The notes under the pieces were generated by a model, which saw only the letters and a list, made by a program, of their open reading frames with translations, ran no database searches and was not told the origin of the DNA. From Polaribacter gangjinensis (GTDB lineage: Bacteria; Bacteroidota; Bacteroidia; Flavobacteriales; Flavobacteriaceae), in contig NZ_CP150662.1 in the NCBI RefSeq assembly GCF_038024125.1, positions 79,501 to 143,500 of the forward strand: a stretch of 64,000 bases of DNA. The letters run 5' to 3'. Within the stretch, counting starts at the first letter, position 1; the number at the start of each line of letters is the position of its first letter. The position numbers and the translations under genes are program-made. This document shows positions 17,083-26,798 of this stretch, one piece after another.

Positions 17083-19218
17083 TTATTCTAAAACGATTTT
17101 CTTGTTCAATTTGCCAGCAGCAGTTTCTACTTGTACAATGTACATTCCTGTTGACAATTTTGGTAATGAAATCTCTTTCACTCCTGTTGAACTAAAAGAA
17201 GTTTGCATCACTTGTTTTCCTAAAATGCTGTACATTTTTACATTGGCATTTCCTGATGGTAAACCAACTACTCTCAAAGTATTGTTGTTGATGGCATATA
17301 TGCTTGTGTTTTGTAAAGCGATATCATCAGTACTCAATACACCTGATGCTTTGGTGTGTAAAAAGAAACGTCCTGTTCCGTTTAAAGCATCATTCAAAGT
17401 TACTTTGTAAGAAGTGTTTGCTTGGTCTAAACGAGTAATGGTATTTGTTACTCTATCTTCTAAGAATACTTTTACATCTCCAGGTAAATTCATAGCTTCT
17501 GCAGTAAACGTGATTTCTTTACCAGCAGCTGCTTTTACACCTACAGGAACAATCATGGTTTCCATTTCAGCAATTGGTAATGATTGAACTTGGAATTTTT
17601 TACCCTCGTTGTTTTCTAATAAGTTTGTAAATACATCTACATTGTTTTCAATACCTCCAAATGTTTCGCCGTCAAAACCGTTGTCAAAACCTTTAGTTGC
17701 ATTGTCTAGGTAATACATTTTAGCAAAACGATCAGCAGAACCATCATTCATCATTAATTTTACTTCTATTTTGGATGATTTTTGGAAAGTGTCAGCATTG
17801 TGTAGTTGATTTGATGCTGTAAAATCAACAGTTGTACCACTAGTTGCTTTTACAAAAAAACCTTGACCTGGAGCAACTTTAAATTCATCAACAGCAGAAT
17901 ATGTAATGTAATTATTCGTTGCTGAATCCCATACCCAAATATCTGCAGGAAATAAGTTTGTATTATCTTCTAAGAAAGTTTTACTATTTATAAAAGAAGT
18001 ATATGGGTTCCCCACTAAATTAAAATATCCAGTTACATCAGAAGTAATTGAAACATTAACATCAGCTGTGTTGATTGTTCCTGTAAAAGAAAGGTTTCCT
18101 GTGCTTCCTAGTTTAGCTGAAAAACCTTTTCCTGCTGCCAATGCATCTGTTGATGCAGTAGTAAAATAACTCCATTGATTTGTAGTTGGCGTATATGATG
18201 CAAAGCCTATTCTATCACCACCTGATCCAGGCGCAAAATTATTATTTGCTCTCATGTCTGTCATATCTTCTCCAGAAACTGGTGAAGAAACCAAATGCCA
18301 ACCATTTAAATTTCCTGAAACAAAATCAATGGCTCTATTGTATGTTACATTTCCTGTTGAGGTTCCGTTTACGATTAAAGAGCTTCCTGAATTAATGTTT
18401 AAATTTCCATTAACTGTAAGATTACCAGATATAGTTGTATTACTGTTAGTACCAATGTTTACAGTACTACCAGCCTGAACTTCTAAGTAAGGAATTGTAA
18501 TATTTGCATCGGAAGCAACAGTACTATTGTTTGTGATTGTATATTTACTATCAATGCTTAAATTATTAAAACCAAAATTTTGACCTCCACCTTGATTAGT
18601 AGTTTGAAATTTAATACTGTTTATTCCTGAAATATTGTTAGTTGCTGTAAAGTTTGATCCATTTCCAGATCCGAAAGAGTAAGAATATGTACCATCTTCA
18701 TTATAACTAAAAGTAAATGCTAGACTATTATTTGCTGAATACATTTGACCAGAATCAAAATCTGACCCTCCGTCATTAATTCTCCATCTATCATCCCCTC
18801 CAACAAATTTTAGAGTAAATACAGGAGCACCATCATCTAAAAGTTGAACAAAAATTTCACCATTAATAGTTGCTGTGTGTCCAATATTTACTGAAATTTT
18901 TTCACCCATTTTTAGAGCTGATGAAAAATTTCTTTGCGCAGCAGCAAAGTTTCCACTATTCTCTGAGTAAATTCCAAAGCTAGGATCTCCTTGTCCAGTT
19001 CCACCAATATAGAATCCACTGTTCGAAACACTATTTGTAAATACCCAAGTACCAAATCCTGACCCTTGATTTGATCCATTAGTCCAAGTTCCTCCATAAT
19101 TTCCAGCAATATCAGATGCTGTATTAAATGTTGTTGTTCCTAATTGAGCAAAAGATTGTACGCTAATAAAAAGCATTAGAAACAATCCTCCCAAAATTTT
19201 AAAATAATTTTTTTTCAT
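17083..19218 (-). CDS. T9SS type A surface protein of unknown function, next to the amylase
   Basis: This 711-residue protein has a signal peptide (residues 1-25, ending QSFAQ), a beta-rich N-terminal module (about 26-230) and a stretch of short Asn/Ser/Thr-rich repeats (about 235-290, NITIPYLEVQAGSTVNIG type). A long middle domain follows. The C-terminal type A sorting domain (about 645-711) contains YSILGKQVMQ and LSTGMYIVQVETAAGKLNKKIVLE in two parts. No catalytic motif is visible. The gene follows the T9SS amylase gene after 18 bp on the same strand, so the two are probably co-expressed and both surface-exposed. A glycan-binding or scaffolding role is a guess from location. Confidence 0.85.
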   Translation of the reverse strand: MKKNYFKILGGLFLMLFISVQSFAQLGTTTFNTASDIAGNYGGTWTNGSNQGSGFGTWVFTNSVSNSGFYIGGTGQGDPSFGIYSENSGNFAAAQRNFSSALKMGEKISVNIGHTATINGEIFVQLLDDGAPVFTLKFVGGDDRWRINDGGSDFDSGQMYSANNSLAFTFSYNEDGTYSYSFGSGNGSNFTATNNISGINSIKFQTTNQGGGQNFGFNNLSIDSKYTITNNSTVASDANITIPYLEVQAGSTVNIGTNSNTTISGNLTVNGNLNINSGSSLIVNGTSTGNVTYNRAIDFVSGNLNGWHLVSSPVSGEDMTDMRANNNFAPGSGGDRIGFASYTPTTNQWSYFTTASTDALAAGKGFSAKLGSTGNLSFTGTINTADVNVSITSDVTGYFNLVGNPYTSFINSKTFLEDNTNLFPADIWVWDSATNNYITYSAVDEFKVAPGQGFFVKATSGTTVDFTASNQLHNADTFQKSSKIEVKLMMNDGSADRFAKMYYLDNATKGFDNGFDGETFGGIENNVDVFTNLLENNEGKKFQVQSLPIAEMETMIVPVGVKAAAGKEITFTAEAMNLPGDVKVFLEDRVTNTITRLDQANTSYKVTLNDALNGTGRFFLHTKASGVLSTDDIALQNTSIYAINNNTLRVVGLPSGNANVKMYSILGKQVMQTSFSSTGVKEISLPKLSTGMYIVQVETAAGKLNKKIVLE

Positions 19219-19236
19219 GTTTTTTTTAGGTTTTAA

Positions 19237-22128
19237 TTAGTTAATAATTAGTTTTTTGGTTTCTATGTTGTTTGAATTTTCTTGGATTCTCACAAAATAA
19301 ATTCCGGAATTTAAATCAGTTACCGAAAACAAATTGTTTTTGATGTTTGCACTCGAAAACTGTTTTACTTGCTTGCCTGTTATGTCAAATACACTTACTT
19401 TTTGTACATCTTTTGATAAAGAAAAAGTACTAGAAGTTGGATTTGGATACAGTTGTAGGGTAGTTTTTTCTAATGTAATATCGTCATTTGATAGGGTAGC
19501 AGCTTTATTTCCAAAGATTCTGAATTGACCTGGTTGCAATGTAATTGTACTTGCAGAATAGGTTGTGTTGTTTGTTGCATCCATCAAATCAACCCAAGCT
19601 CCAGCTAATGGAAAATTGGTGTTTACGGTTTGTTGCACAACATCAAAATTGGCTAAAATAACTACATTTCTAAGTCCCGTTTCAGGAATATTGGTATCGT
19701 AAATATCAATTCTCGGAGTTAATGAACCTGAGGTAATTGTGTAATCTCCCTCAAAAACAGGTTCGTTAATTTTTAATAAATTGATTCTTGCCCAATCATC
19801 GTAAATTTTCTTTCTAGCAGGAATTGACATCCAATTATCTGTCCATTGTGGTTGTTGTTTGGTGTCTAATTTACAATCGCCATCTGTTCCTCCTGGCTCA
19901 TTTACAGTACCATTGTTACAAGCGAAAATAGAAATATCCATCCCTAAAGAAGCAAAATGCCAAATCATTTTTGGACCTGGAATGGTTAAACTTATTGCGC
20001 CAATGGCAGACATTCTAGATAATGCGGTGTTTAAATCTTTTACATTATGAGCAGCAATTGCGCTGTTTCCAAAAGTTACAGCTCTATACATGATTCTTTC
20101 TTCGTCATGACTTTCAGGATATCCAATGATTCTAGGACCATTAAATTGAGCACGAGATTTGTGTCCAATTCCACTGATGTTTGAGTTTGCACTGTATCCC
20201 ATAATCAATTGACTGTAAGGATCTGTCATTTTTCCCCATAACATTACTCCTTTACCTTCATTATAACGATAGTTTGCCCATTCTTTTTCTTCATTTTGTT
20301 CGCCTAAATGTTCAAAAATCACATAGTGATTGGTATCTAAAGACCAAGAATAATCAGCGTACTGTTTTAAAATATCAACTCTGTCTTGTTGATAACTATT
20401 GGTACAACCTTCATCACTTCCTGAGCAATTTTGAGTAAAACCTTTGGTTAAATCCCAACGAAATCCATCAATTTTAAAATCTTCAATCCAGTGTTTTACA
20501 ACTCTTTTGGTATATTCTTGAGTTAAGGCACTTTGATGATTAAAGTCACTTCCCACATTATAACTATGTCTTGCTGTTTGATTAAAATAAGGATTATCGC
20601 TACTTGGATCTCCCCAACCATCGTTATCAGGATCATTCATCCACATGCGAACCATAGGATTTCTTCCAAACGCATGATTTAAAGCAACATCCAAAATTAC
20701 TGCGATTCCGTTTTGATGACACAAATCAATAAACTCCTTGAATTTTTCCTCAGTACCATAAAATTTATCTAAAGCCATGTGAAATGAGGTATTGTAACCC
20801 CAACTTTCATTGCCTTCAAATTCCATTACAGGCATTAATTGAATGGCATTTACATTTAGGTTTTTGAAATAACTAATTCTGTCAATTAAATCCTGAAAAT
20901 TTCTATTAGCATCAAAATCTCTAATTAAAACTTCATAAACAACCAAGTCTTCTTTTTTGGGTTTTTGAAAGTTGGTAACTGTCCAGTTGTAAGGTGTTTT
21001 TCCTGTTTGCAGAACGGTTACTTCACGTTGTTGTCCTGAGGGATATGCAGGTAAATTTGGGTAAGTTGTTGATGAAATATAAGGATCATCAAAAGGTGAT
21101 AAAACCAATGTTGAAAATGGATCAGCCGTTTTTACGATTGATGGAGAATTTACAACGGGTGTTTGATCATATACCCAGTATTGATAGGTTTCTATTTTTC
21201 CTGGAGTTAAGTTGCTTATTTCTAACCAGTATTTTCCTGTGTTTGGATCGCGTTTCATTACATCAGCTGCAGTAGGAGTGTAGTTGTTAAAACTACCCGC
21301 AACTTGAACAAAATCTTTTCCTGGAGCAGTTAAAACAAGGGTTGCTTTGGTTTGATCAGAACCATAATTAATTCCATCTAACAGTCCATTTGGCATGGCT
21401 TCTGGGATTACAGTGGGCACTAAAATGATTTGAAAACTAGCTTGCCCTGTTTCTGTTGAGTTTGGTGGAGTACCTACAACTCTAACAGTGCCACCTTGAG
21501 TAATGTTGGTAATGGTTGCATTACAATTTGGAAATCCACAAGTTCCAGTAGCTACAGAAACATCATTCAAGAAAACTTGAATACTACCTTGAACGGTTGT
21601 TGAACCTTGAAAATCGATTTGAGCTGTAATAGATAAATTTTGTCCTGAACTCACTAAAACTTGACTAGCAGTAGGATTTGTGATACGAACTTGTACTTTT
21701 CCAACAGGGAAAATAAAATCTTTACAACCTGTGGCTTTTAATTCTTGAGTTCCAGTTTCATTTCTAAAAACCATTCCCATTTGCGCTGCAGTTTGAATTT
21801 GGATAGGAGATAAGTTAAAATATGTTTGTGGAGTAATGGTAATACTGTAAGTACCATTTCCATTATTGGTCATCAAACCAACACCATCATCTTGTCCCCA
21901 GTTTCCAATAACATTAAATCCGAAAGCATTTGCTTTGTTACCAATTCCAGCATGCATATATACTTTTGCAGGATTGCTTAAACCATTACAGTTAGTTGCT
22001 GTACTATTAATATCAACGGTAATTGTAACAGGTTTATCAACTTCAATAGCACTTACATCGAAAGTAACTTGCGCTTTTGCAATTAATGAAATAAAAAGTA
22101 GTGAAATAAAAAGTAGTTTTTTCCTCAT
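19237..22128 (-). CDS. Secreted GH13 alpha-amylase/pullulanase-like enzyme with T9SS type A domain
   Basis: This 963-residue enzyme has a signal peptide (1-19), N-terminal beta-sandwich modules including a CBM48/E-set-like domain (about 250-345, VQVAGSFNNYTP), and a GH13 barrel from about residue 390. The GH13 catalytic elements are GFRWDLTKGF (nucleophile Asp, about 556), FEHLGE (acid/base Glu, about 606) and ESHDEER (transition-state Asp, about 674). The last 80 residues hold LQLYPNPTSS and end with GIYFVRIQ and KKLIIN, a type A T9SS sorting domain. It is therefore exported to the cell surface or medium, where it makes the first cuts in alpha-glucan. A 36-bp palindrome separates it from the Sus genes upstream on the same strand. 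Confidence 0.93.
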   Translation of the reverse strand: MRKKLLFISLLFISLIAKAQVTFDVSAIEVDKPVTITVDINSTATNCNGLSNPAKVYMHAGIGNKANAFGFNVIGNWGQDDGVGLMTNNGNGTYSITITPQTYFNLSPIQIQTAAQMGMVFRNETGTQELKATGCKDFIFPVGKVQVRITNPTASQVLVSSGQNLSITAQIDFQGSTTVQGSIQVFLNDVSVATGTCGFPNCNATITNITQGGTVRVVGTPPNSTETGQASFQIILVPTVIPEAMPNGLLDGINYGSDQTKATLVLTAPGKDFVQVAGSFNNYTPTAADVMKRDPNTGKYWLEISNLTPGKIETYQYWVYDQTPVVNSPSIVKTADPFSTLVLSPFDDPYISSTTYPNLPAYPSGQQREVTVLQTGKTPYNWTVTNFQKPKKEDLVVYEVLIRDFDANRNFQDLIDRISYFKNLNVNAIQLMPVMEFEGNESWGYNTSFHMALDKFYGTEEKFKEFIDLCHQNGIAVILDVALNHAFGRNPMVRMWMNDPDNDGWGDPSSDNPYFNQTARHSYNVGSDFNHQSALTQEYTKRVVKHWIEDFKIDGFRWDLTKGFTQNCSGSDEGCTNSYQQDRVDILKQYADYSWSLDTNHYVIFEHLGEQNEEKEWANYRYNEGKGVMLWGKMTDPYSQLIMGYSANSNISGIGHKSRAQFNGPRIIGYPESHDEERIMYRAVTFGNSAIAAHNVKDLNTALSRMSAIGAISLTIPGPKMIWHFASLGMDISIFACNNGTVNEPGGTDGDCKLDTKQQPQWTDNWMSIPARKKIYDDWARINLLKINEPVFEGDYTITSGSLTPRIDIYDTNIPETGLRNVVILANFDVVQQTVNTNFPLAGAWVDLMDATNNTTYSASTITLQPGQFRIFGNKAATLSNDDITLEKTTLQLYPNPTSSTFSLSKDVQKVSVFDITGKQVKQFSSANIKNNLFSVTDLNSGIYFVRIQENSNNIETKKLIIN

Positions 22129-22145
22129 AAGATATTTTTTTTAAT

Positions 22146-22181
22146 AAAAAGACCATACAAAATATTTTGTATGGTCTTTTT
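22146..22181. terminator. 36-bp perfect palindrome between the Sus genes and the amylase
   Basis: AAAAAGACCATACAAAAT is followed directly by its reverse complement, ending in TTTTT. The fold is a strong hairpin with U-runs in both directions. On the minus strand it sits 12 bp after the last SusE/F-type gene and just before the amylase start, so it may end or attenuate the SusCDEF message and lower amylase and downstream expression. Confidence 0.8.
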
Positions 22182-22192
22182 GGGTATAAAAC

Positions 22193-24025
22193 TTAATTTA
22201 ATGTGATTGTTTTGGTAACTGTATTTACAGTCAACGTGTACGTTCCTGGAGTACCAATAAATCGTACATTGCTATCACCATCGTTTGCATTTTCAAAATT
22301 TGCATCAATAGTGTACCCTTCATTTGAGAAATAAGGGAAATTGTAACTTGGTGATCCCCATTCTAAGGTTCTGTCAGTGAAAAATCGGAATGCATCATTT
22401 GCAAAAGTTACAGATCCAGAGTAAATTCCTGCTCCAGTACATGGTAATGCTACAGGAGAAGCCCATCCCCAACCAGCGTCAGGAACTCCAGCTCCAACCA
22501 ACCAAAGTTGGTCAAATTCACACTGAGATTGTTCTGGACCTAAAGTGATGGTTTTGTTTACATCATCAATTGTTAAGAAATAAGTTCCAGGTGTGCCAGC
22601 AAATCTAAAATTGCTATCTCCATCATTAGCGTTTACTAAGTCAGCATCAATTGTATATCCTGCATTTGCATAATAAGGATAATTGAAACTTGGAGAACCC
22701 CATTCTAAAGTTCTGTCAGAAAAGAAACGGAAAGCATCATTTGTTAATTTGATATTCCCTTCATATTTTCCAGTTCCAGTACAGCTAATTTGAACAGGTG
22801 AAGCCCATCCCCAACCAGCATCAACAGCACCAGCACCTACAACCCATAACTGATCAAAGTTACAGTTCGGACCAACTACTGGTGGTCCTAAAGTGATTGT
22901 TTTTGTTTGAGTATCAATAGTTAAGAAATAAGATCCTGCAGTACCAATAAAACGGAAGTTGCTATCACCATCATTAGCGTTTTCAAAATTACTATCAATA
23001 GTATAACCTCTGTCAGTAAAATATGGGAAATTATAACTTGGAGAACCCCATTCTAATGCTTTGTCAGTGAAAAATCGGAAGTTTCCACCATTATCAGGAG
23101 ATAAATTGATGTTTCCAGACCATTTTTTTCCTTGTAATAACAACTCAACTGGTGATGACCAACCCCAACCTGCATCCACAGCACCAGCACCAACTACATA
23201 AAGAGCAGGAGGTAAGGCAACATCATAAGGAGTGATTGAAAGTGTTAACGTCTCAGAAGTTCTGAATAAATCACCAGCAGCAGTTTTAGCAGTTGCACGA
23301 ATTCTGAATTCAAAATTTGCAGCAGTTCCAGCAACTCCGTTGTTATCTAAAACAGCAGTATTTAAAGCACCATGAGTTAAATCTATTGTTTTGTTTGCAG
23401 TTTCTCCTAAGTTTGCAACAGTTGCAAAATCAGTTCCGGCCTCTGCCATTTGTAATTGATACGTAACAGCAACAGTACTTACTGAAGTAATTTCTGGATC
23501 ATCCCAAGTTACAGTAGCAATTACAGCATCTGGATTTACATCAGACAATACAAATGAATCATTTGCATTTGGACTTGTAAATACTGGTAATTGAACGGCA
23601 AATTTAGAAACTTGGAATAAAATAGTGTTTGAAATGCTACTTCCAGTAGAGATTCTCATATAAACAGCAGTGTTAGTAAAAGAAGTAACATTTAAGCTGT
23701 TTAATACATTGTTGAAATCATTAACAGTCATTGAAAAGTTAGAAGTTGTTGTTGTTCCTAACGTTGTAGGATTTGCAAATTCTGGTTCCAAAGACATTTG
23801 AATAGTATAAGTAGCACCTGTATTCACATCATCTTTCCAGTTGATGGTAAATGCAGGATTGTCTGGCAAAGCAAAATTTAAGAAAATAGTGCTTATTCCT
23901 GGTGTGTTTAGTACAAATTCAGGCTCTGGACTTGTAACTACCAAGCTGTCTTCTACATCACAAGAACCTAGTAATAAGGTAAATGAAAGTATTAGATAGC
24001 TTAATTTTTTTATAAAATTGTTCAT
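22193..24025 (-). CDS. SusE/SusF-type alpha-glucan-binding lipoprotein with three tandem repeats
   Basis: This 610-residue lipoprotein has lipobox LLLGSC followed by DVEDS, an acidic patch that fits a surface export signal. Residues about 30-265 hold two SusE-type Ig-like domains. Three consecutive copies of an approximately 110-residue module follow. Each starts VVGAGAVDAGWGW or close (VGAGVPDAGWGW in the last), continues RFF(T/S)DR-LEWGSPS and ends in TITLG or similar. The many Trp and aromatic residues suggest starch-binding sites like those of SusE/SusF. The gene is the fourth of the minus-strand Sus set (susC, susD, SusE-type, this). Confidence 0.88.
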   Translation of the reverse strand: MNNFIKKLSYLILSFTLLLGSCDVEDSLVVTSPEPEFVLNTPGISTIFLNFALPDNPAFTINWKDDVNTGATYTIQMSLEPEFANPTTLGTTTTSNFSMTVNDFNNVLNSLNVTSFTNTAVYMRISTGSSISNTILFQVSKFAVQLPVFTSPNANDSFVLSDVNPDAVIATVTWDDPEITSVSTVAVTYQLQMAEAGTDFATVANLGETANKTIDLTHGALNTAVLDNNGVAGTAANFEFRIRATAKTAAGDLFRTSETLTLSITPYDVALPPALYVVGAGAVDAGWGWSSPVELLLQGKKWSGNINLSPDNGGNFRFFTDKALEWGSPSYNFPYFTDRGYTIDSNFENANDGDSNFRFIGTAGSYFLTIDTQTKTITLGPPVVGPNCNFDQLWVVGAGAVDAGWGWASPVQISCTGTGKYEGNIKLTNDAFRFFSDRTLEWGSPSFNYPYYANAGYTIDADLVNANDGDSNFRFAGTPGTYFLTIDDVNKTITLGPEQSQCEFDQLWLVGAGVPDAGWGWASPVALPCTGAGIYSGSVTFANDAFRFFTDRTLEWGSPSYNFPYFSNEGYTIDANFENANDGDSNVRFIGTPGTYTLTVNTVTKTITLN

Positions 24026-24051
24026 TTTTTATCGTTTAAATTAAGTTGATA

Positions 24052-25152
24052 TTATAAGTTTAAGGGAATTAAAATATAACGCCCAGTTAAATCATTAAAC
24101 CACACATCATAATCATCTTCTACAATTACAGGAATTGCACCACCACCATTGGTTGCTACACCAGAAAAAGAAGTTGTGTTACCCCATCTTGCACCAGCTC
24201 CAGTTACAAATTCTACTGCACCAGGAGTTAATCTTACATTATTTGCATACCATTGATGTCCGTCAAATCCTAATTGAGTCATTGCAATGTTTGATGTACT
24301 AGAACCTTGTAAGCTTAAAGAAGCTGGACTAGTAATTCCTGTTGCATTAAAAGGAGTAAACGAAAAAGTATTCGTTGCAAAATTGATGGTAAACGTATAA
24401 TATCCTTCTGTAACTCCGCTAGCGCCTGCTGTTGGAAAACGCTCAGGATCAGAACCTGTACCAGGATTTACTTCAATTTTAGAGCCATCATTTGTACCCC
24501 ATTGAGGTTGCCATAAGCCTTTAGTCTCTAATAATTTAAAGTGACCGCCACCTGAAAATCTTCCAGTATAATAAAATACATTGCTATCAGTAGCATCTCT
24601 AAATAAAGGAGGATTGTTGCTATTGTTATTCCAACCAGGAGCAGTTGCATCACCCACTAAGTAATAATCATTAAATGCATAGTTGAAGTAAGGATATACA
24701 TTGATTTCAATAGCATTTGAAGCAGCTGCTTCAGCATCTCTTGAGCCAATTGTTGATAGAATTCTGATGTATAATGCTTTCCATTCAAAAGGATTTAAAC
24801 CTGCAGAACCTGCATTTGCGTTTACTTCACTAACAGATAAAGTTACATTCGTTTGTCCGGTAATGGTTGCAGCAGTTACAGGATTTGTAAAAGCATTATC
24901 ACTAGAAAACTGAACAGCATAATTGATAGATGCTTGCTGACCATAGTCTGCAGCCTCCCAATTTAAAGTAAGTGCTGGATTGTTTGTATTTACAGGATCT
25001 AACTGTAAATCTGTAAAACCAACATTTGCTAAAACTGGGGCTGTTGGTGTTGAAATTGTAAACAATTCAGAGTTGTCATCACAAGCATTGAAAAGCATTG
25101 TAAATACTCCAATAAGTGTGATTGCTGAAAATCTTTTTATATTTTTCATCAT
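24052..25152 (-). CDS. SusE-type outer-membrane alpha-glucan-binding lipoprotein
   Basis: This 366-residue lipoprotein has lipobox LFNAC and then DDNSE, an acidic surface-export patch. A SusE domain (Ig-like, about 35-150, with LTLNWEAADYG) is followed by a C-terminal carbohydrate-binding region starting YYLVGDATAPGWNN, the usual SusE/SusF pattern. A second C-terminal module contains WYANNVRLTPG. It sits 18 bp after susD and 26 bp before the triple-repeat binding protein, as in a classical starch locus. SusE-type proteins bind starch at the surface but have no catalytic activity. Confidence 0.88.
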   Translation of the reverse strand: MMKNIKRFSAITLIGVFTMLFNACDDNSELFTISTPTAPVLANVGFTDLQLDPVNTNNPALTLNWEAADYGQQASINYAVQFSSDNAFTNPVTAATITGQTNVTLSVSEVNANAGSAGLNPFEWKALYIRILSTIGSRDAEAAASNAIEINVYPYFNYAFNDYYLVGDATAPGWNNNSNNPPLFRDATDSNVFYYTGRFSGGGHFKLLETKGLWQPQWGTNDGSKIEVNPGTGSDPERFPTAGASGVTEGYYTFTINFATNTFSFTPFNATGITSPASLSLQGSSTSNIAMTQLGFDGHQWYANNVRLTPGAVEFVTGAGARWGNTTSFSGVATNGGGAIPVIVEDDYDVWFNDLTGRYILIPLNL

Positions 25153-25170
25153 TTATAATTCTTTTAAATA

Positions 25171-26781
25171 TTAGTACCCAGGATTTTGAGTTAAATTTGG
25201 GTTAGAAGCTAAACTTGCTGAAGGAATTGGATATAAATTCATGTGAGCAGGCAAAGCAATTCCGTTAGTTCCATTTCCTTTCCAAGCCCAATTGTATGAA
25301 CCTCCAGTAAATCTTCCATAACGAATTAAATCTTGTCTTCTATGAGCTTCCCAATGCAATTCTCTTGCTCTTTCATCTAGGATGAAATCCAATGTTAAAT
25401 CACCAATTGTTAGATTGTTTTGAGGATTGTTAGCTCTAGTTCTAATTGCATTGATATAAGAAACTGCATCAGCAGGGCTTGCACCAGCACCACCTCTTAA
25501 ATGAGCTTCAATGTACATTAAATACACGTCAGCCAATCTGAATAATGGGAAATCAGTATCTACAAATGTTTGGTCAACACCAAATCCACCTGTTGAAGTA
25601 GCATTTGAATATTTCTCTAAAATATATCCTTGATCTCTGTCAGAAATATCTAAAATATCAATTGGTCTTGAACCTTTAATGATGGTGTTTCTTGAATCGT
25701 TATTAAAAATACTTGCATCAAATAATTGTACAAATTGTTTTCTTAAACGTAAAGCACCACCCCAACCACCAGCAGAAACGCCAAGTGGAGCACCATTCAA
25801 TTCTAAACTTCCAACTGAACCGTTAATCATAACAGTTGTTGGTCCGTAGTTTTGAACATAAGTACCATCTGAAATTAATGGGAAGATAATTTCATTGTTT
25901 GCAGAATTTGTGTTGTTATCTGCCATGAAATTATGTAAGTAATTGGTTGCTAATGAATAGCCTCCACCAATTATTTTTTTACAGTAATCAATACATTCTG
26001 TGTATTTAGCTTGACCAATGTACACTTCAGCATTCAAATAGATTTTTGCTAAAATCATCCAAGCAACACCTTTATCAGCTCTTCCATGCTCGTTTGTTTT
26101 TGGATCAGCTAAATCACCTTCAATGGCTTTTAATTCACTTTCTACATAATCAAATAATTGTTGACGATTGTAAGCTGCAGGTTGAGCATTGATAGCGTCT
26201 GCTTCTGTAGTGAAGTTTGCTTTTCCAAACAAATCCATCATATAGTAGTAAGACATTGCTCTTAACAAACGTGCCTCAGCTCTGTATTTTACAATTTCTG
26301 CTTTTGTTGCATCAGAAACATTTCTCGAAGCTAATTTTTCATCCGTAGTTTCTCTCAAAAAGTTATTTGCAAAAGCTATTGTAACATTTGTTCTACCAAA
26401 CATTCCTAGGATTATAGGATCATCAGCATTCCATATGTTACGTTGAATTTCACGTGTTCCAGGGTCGTTTTCATAAGACCATATCATTTCATCAGCTGAT
26501 AAGGTTTGTAAATATAAAAGAACACGTCCAAACTGACTTGTTCCAGCATCTAATCCATCAATATTTGAGGATCCAGGACCGTCAACACCAGTTAAAGATA
26601 AGTTTGCATACACCCCAGCTAACAATTGTTTGTAAGCGGTTTCAGTTGCAAAAAAATCTTCACCTAATAAATCTTGATCGTCTTGTGGAGTGATGTCAAG
26701 GTCTTTTGTACACGAAGACATCGCAACTAGCATCACAAGAAATAAGATTGCTAATTTGTTAAAATTCATAATTTTTTTCAT
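25171..26781 (-). CDS. SusD/RagB family glycan-binding lipoprotein (alpha-glucan locus)
   Basis: This 536-residue SusD homologue forms the lid on the SusC transporter. The lipoprotein signal ends MSSC, followed by TKDLDITPQDD. The SusD hallmarks are RAEARLLRAMSYYYMMDLFG near residue 165-185 (RagB helical core) and the C-terminal RARELHWEAHRRQDLIRYGRF in two overlapping parts, then YPIP and NPGY at the end. The gene lies 17 bp after susC on the minus strand. Maltooligosaccharide as ligand is inferred from the neighbouring GH13 and SusE-type genes. Confidence 0.93.
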   Translation of the reverse strand: MKKIMNFNKLAILFLVMLVAMSSCTKDLDITPQDDQDLLGEDFFATETAYKQLLAGVYANLSLTGVDGPGSSNIDGLDAGTSQFGRVLLYLQTLSADEMIWSYENDPGTREIQRNIWNADDPIILGMFGRTNVTIAFANNFLRETTDEKLASRNVSDATKAEIVKYRAEARLLRAMSYYYMMDLFGKANFTTEADAINAQPAAYNRQQLFDYVESELKAIEGDLADPKTNEHGRADKGVAWMILAKIYLNAEVYIGQAKYTECIDYCKKIIGGGYSLATNYLHNFMADNNTNSANNEIIFPLISDGTYVQNYGPTTVMINGSVGSLELNGAPLGVSAGGWGGALRLRKQFVQLFDASIFNNDSRNTIIKGSRPIDILDISDRDQGYILEKYSNATSTGGFGVDQTFVDTDFPLFRLADVYLMYIEAHLRGGAGASPADAVSYINAIRTRANNPQNNLTIGDLTLDFILDERARELHWEAHRRQDLIRYGRFTGGSYNWAWKGNGTNGIALPAHMNLYPIPSASLASNPNLTQNPGY

Positions 26782-26798
26782 CTTTATTTCTTTTGTAA

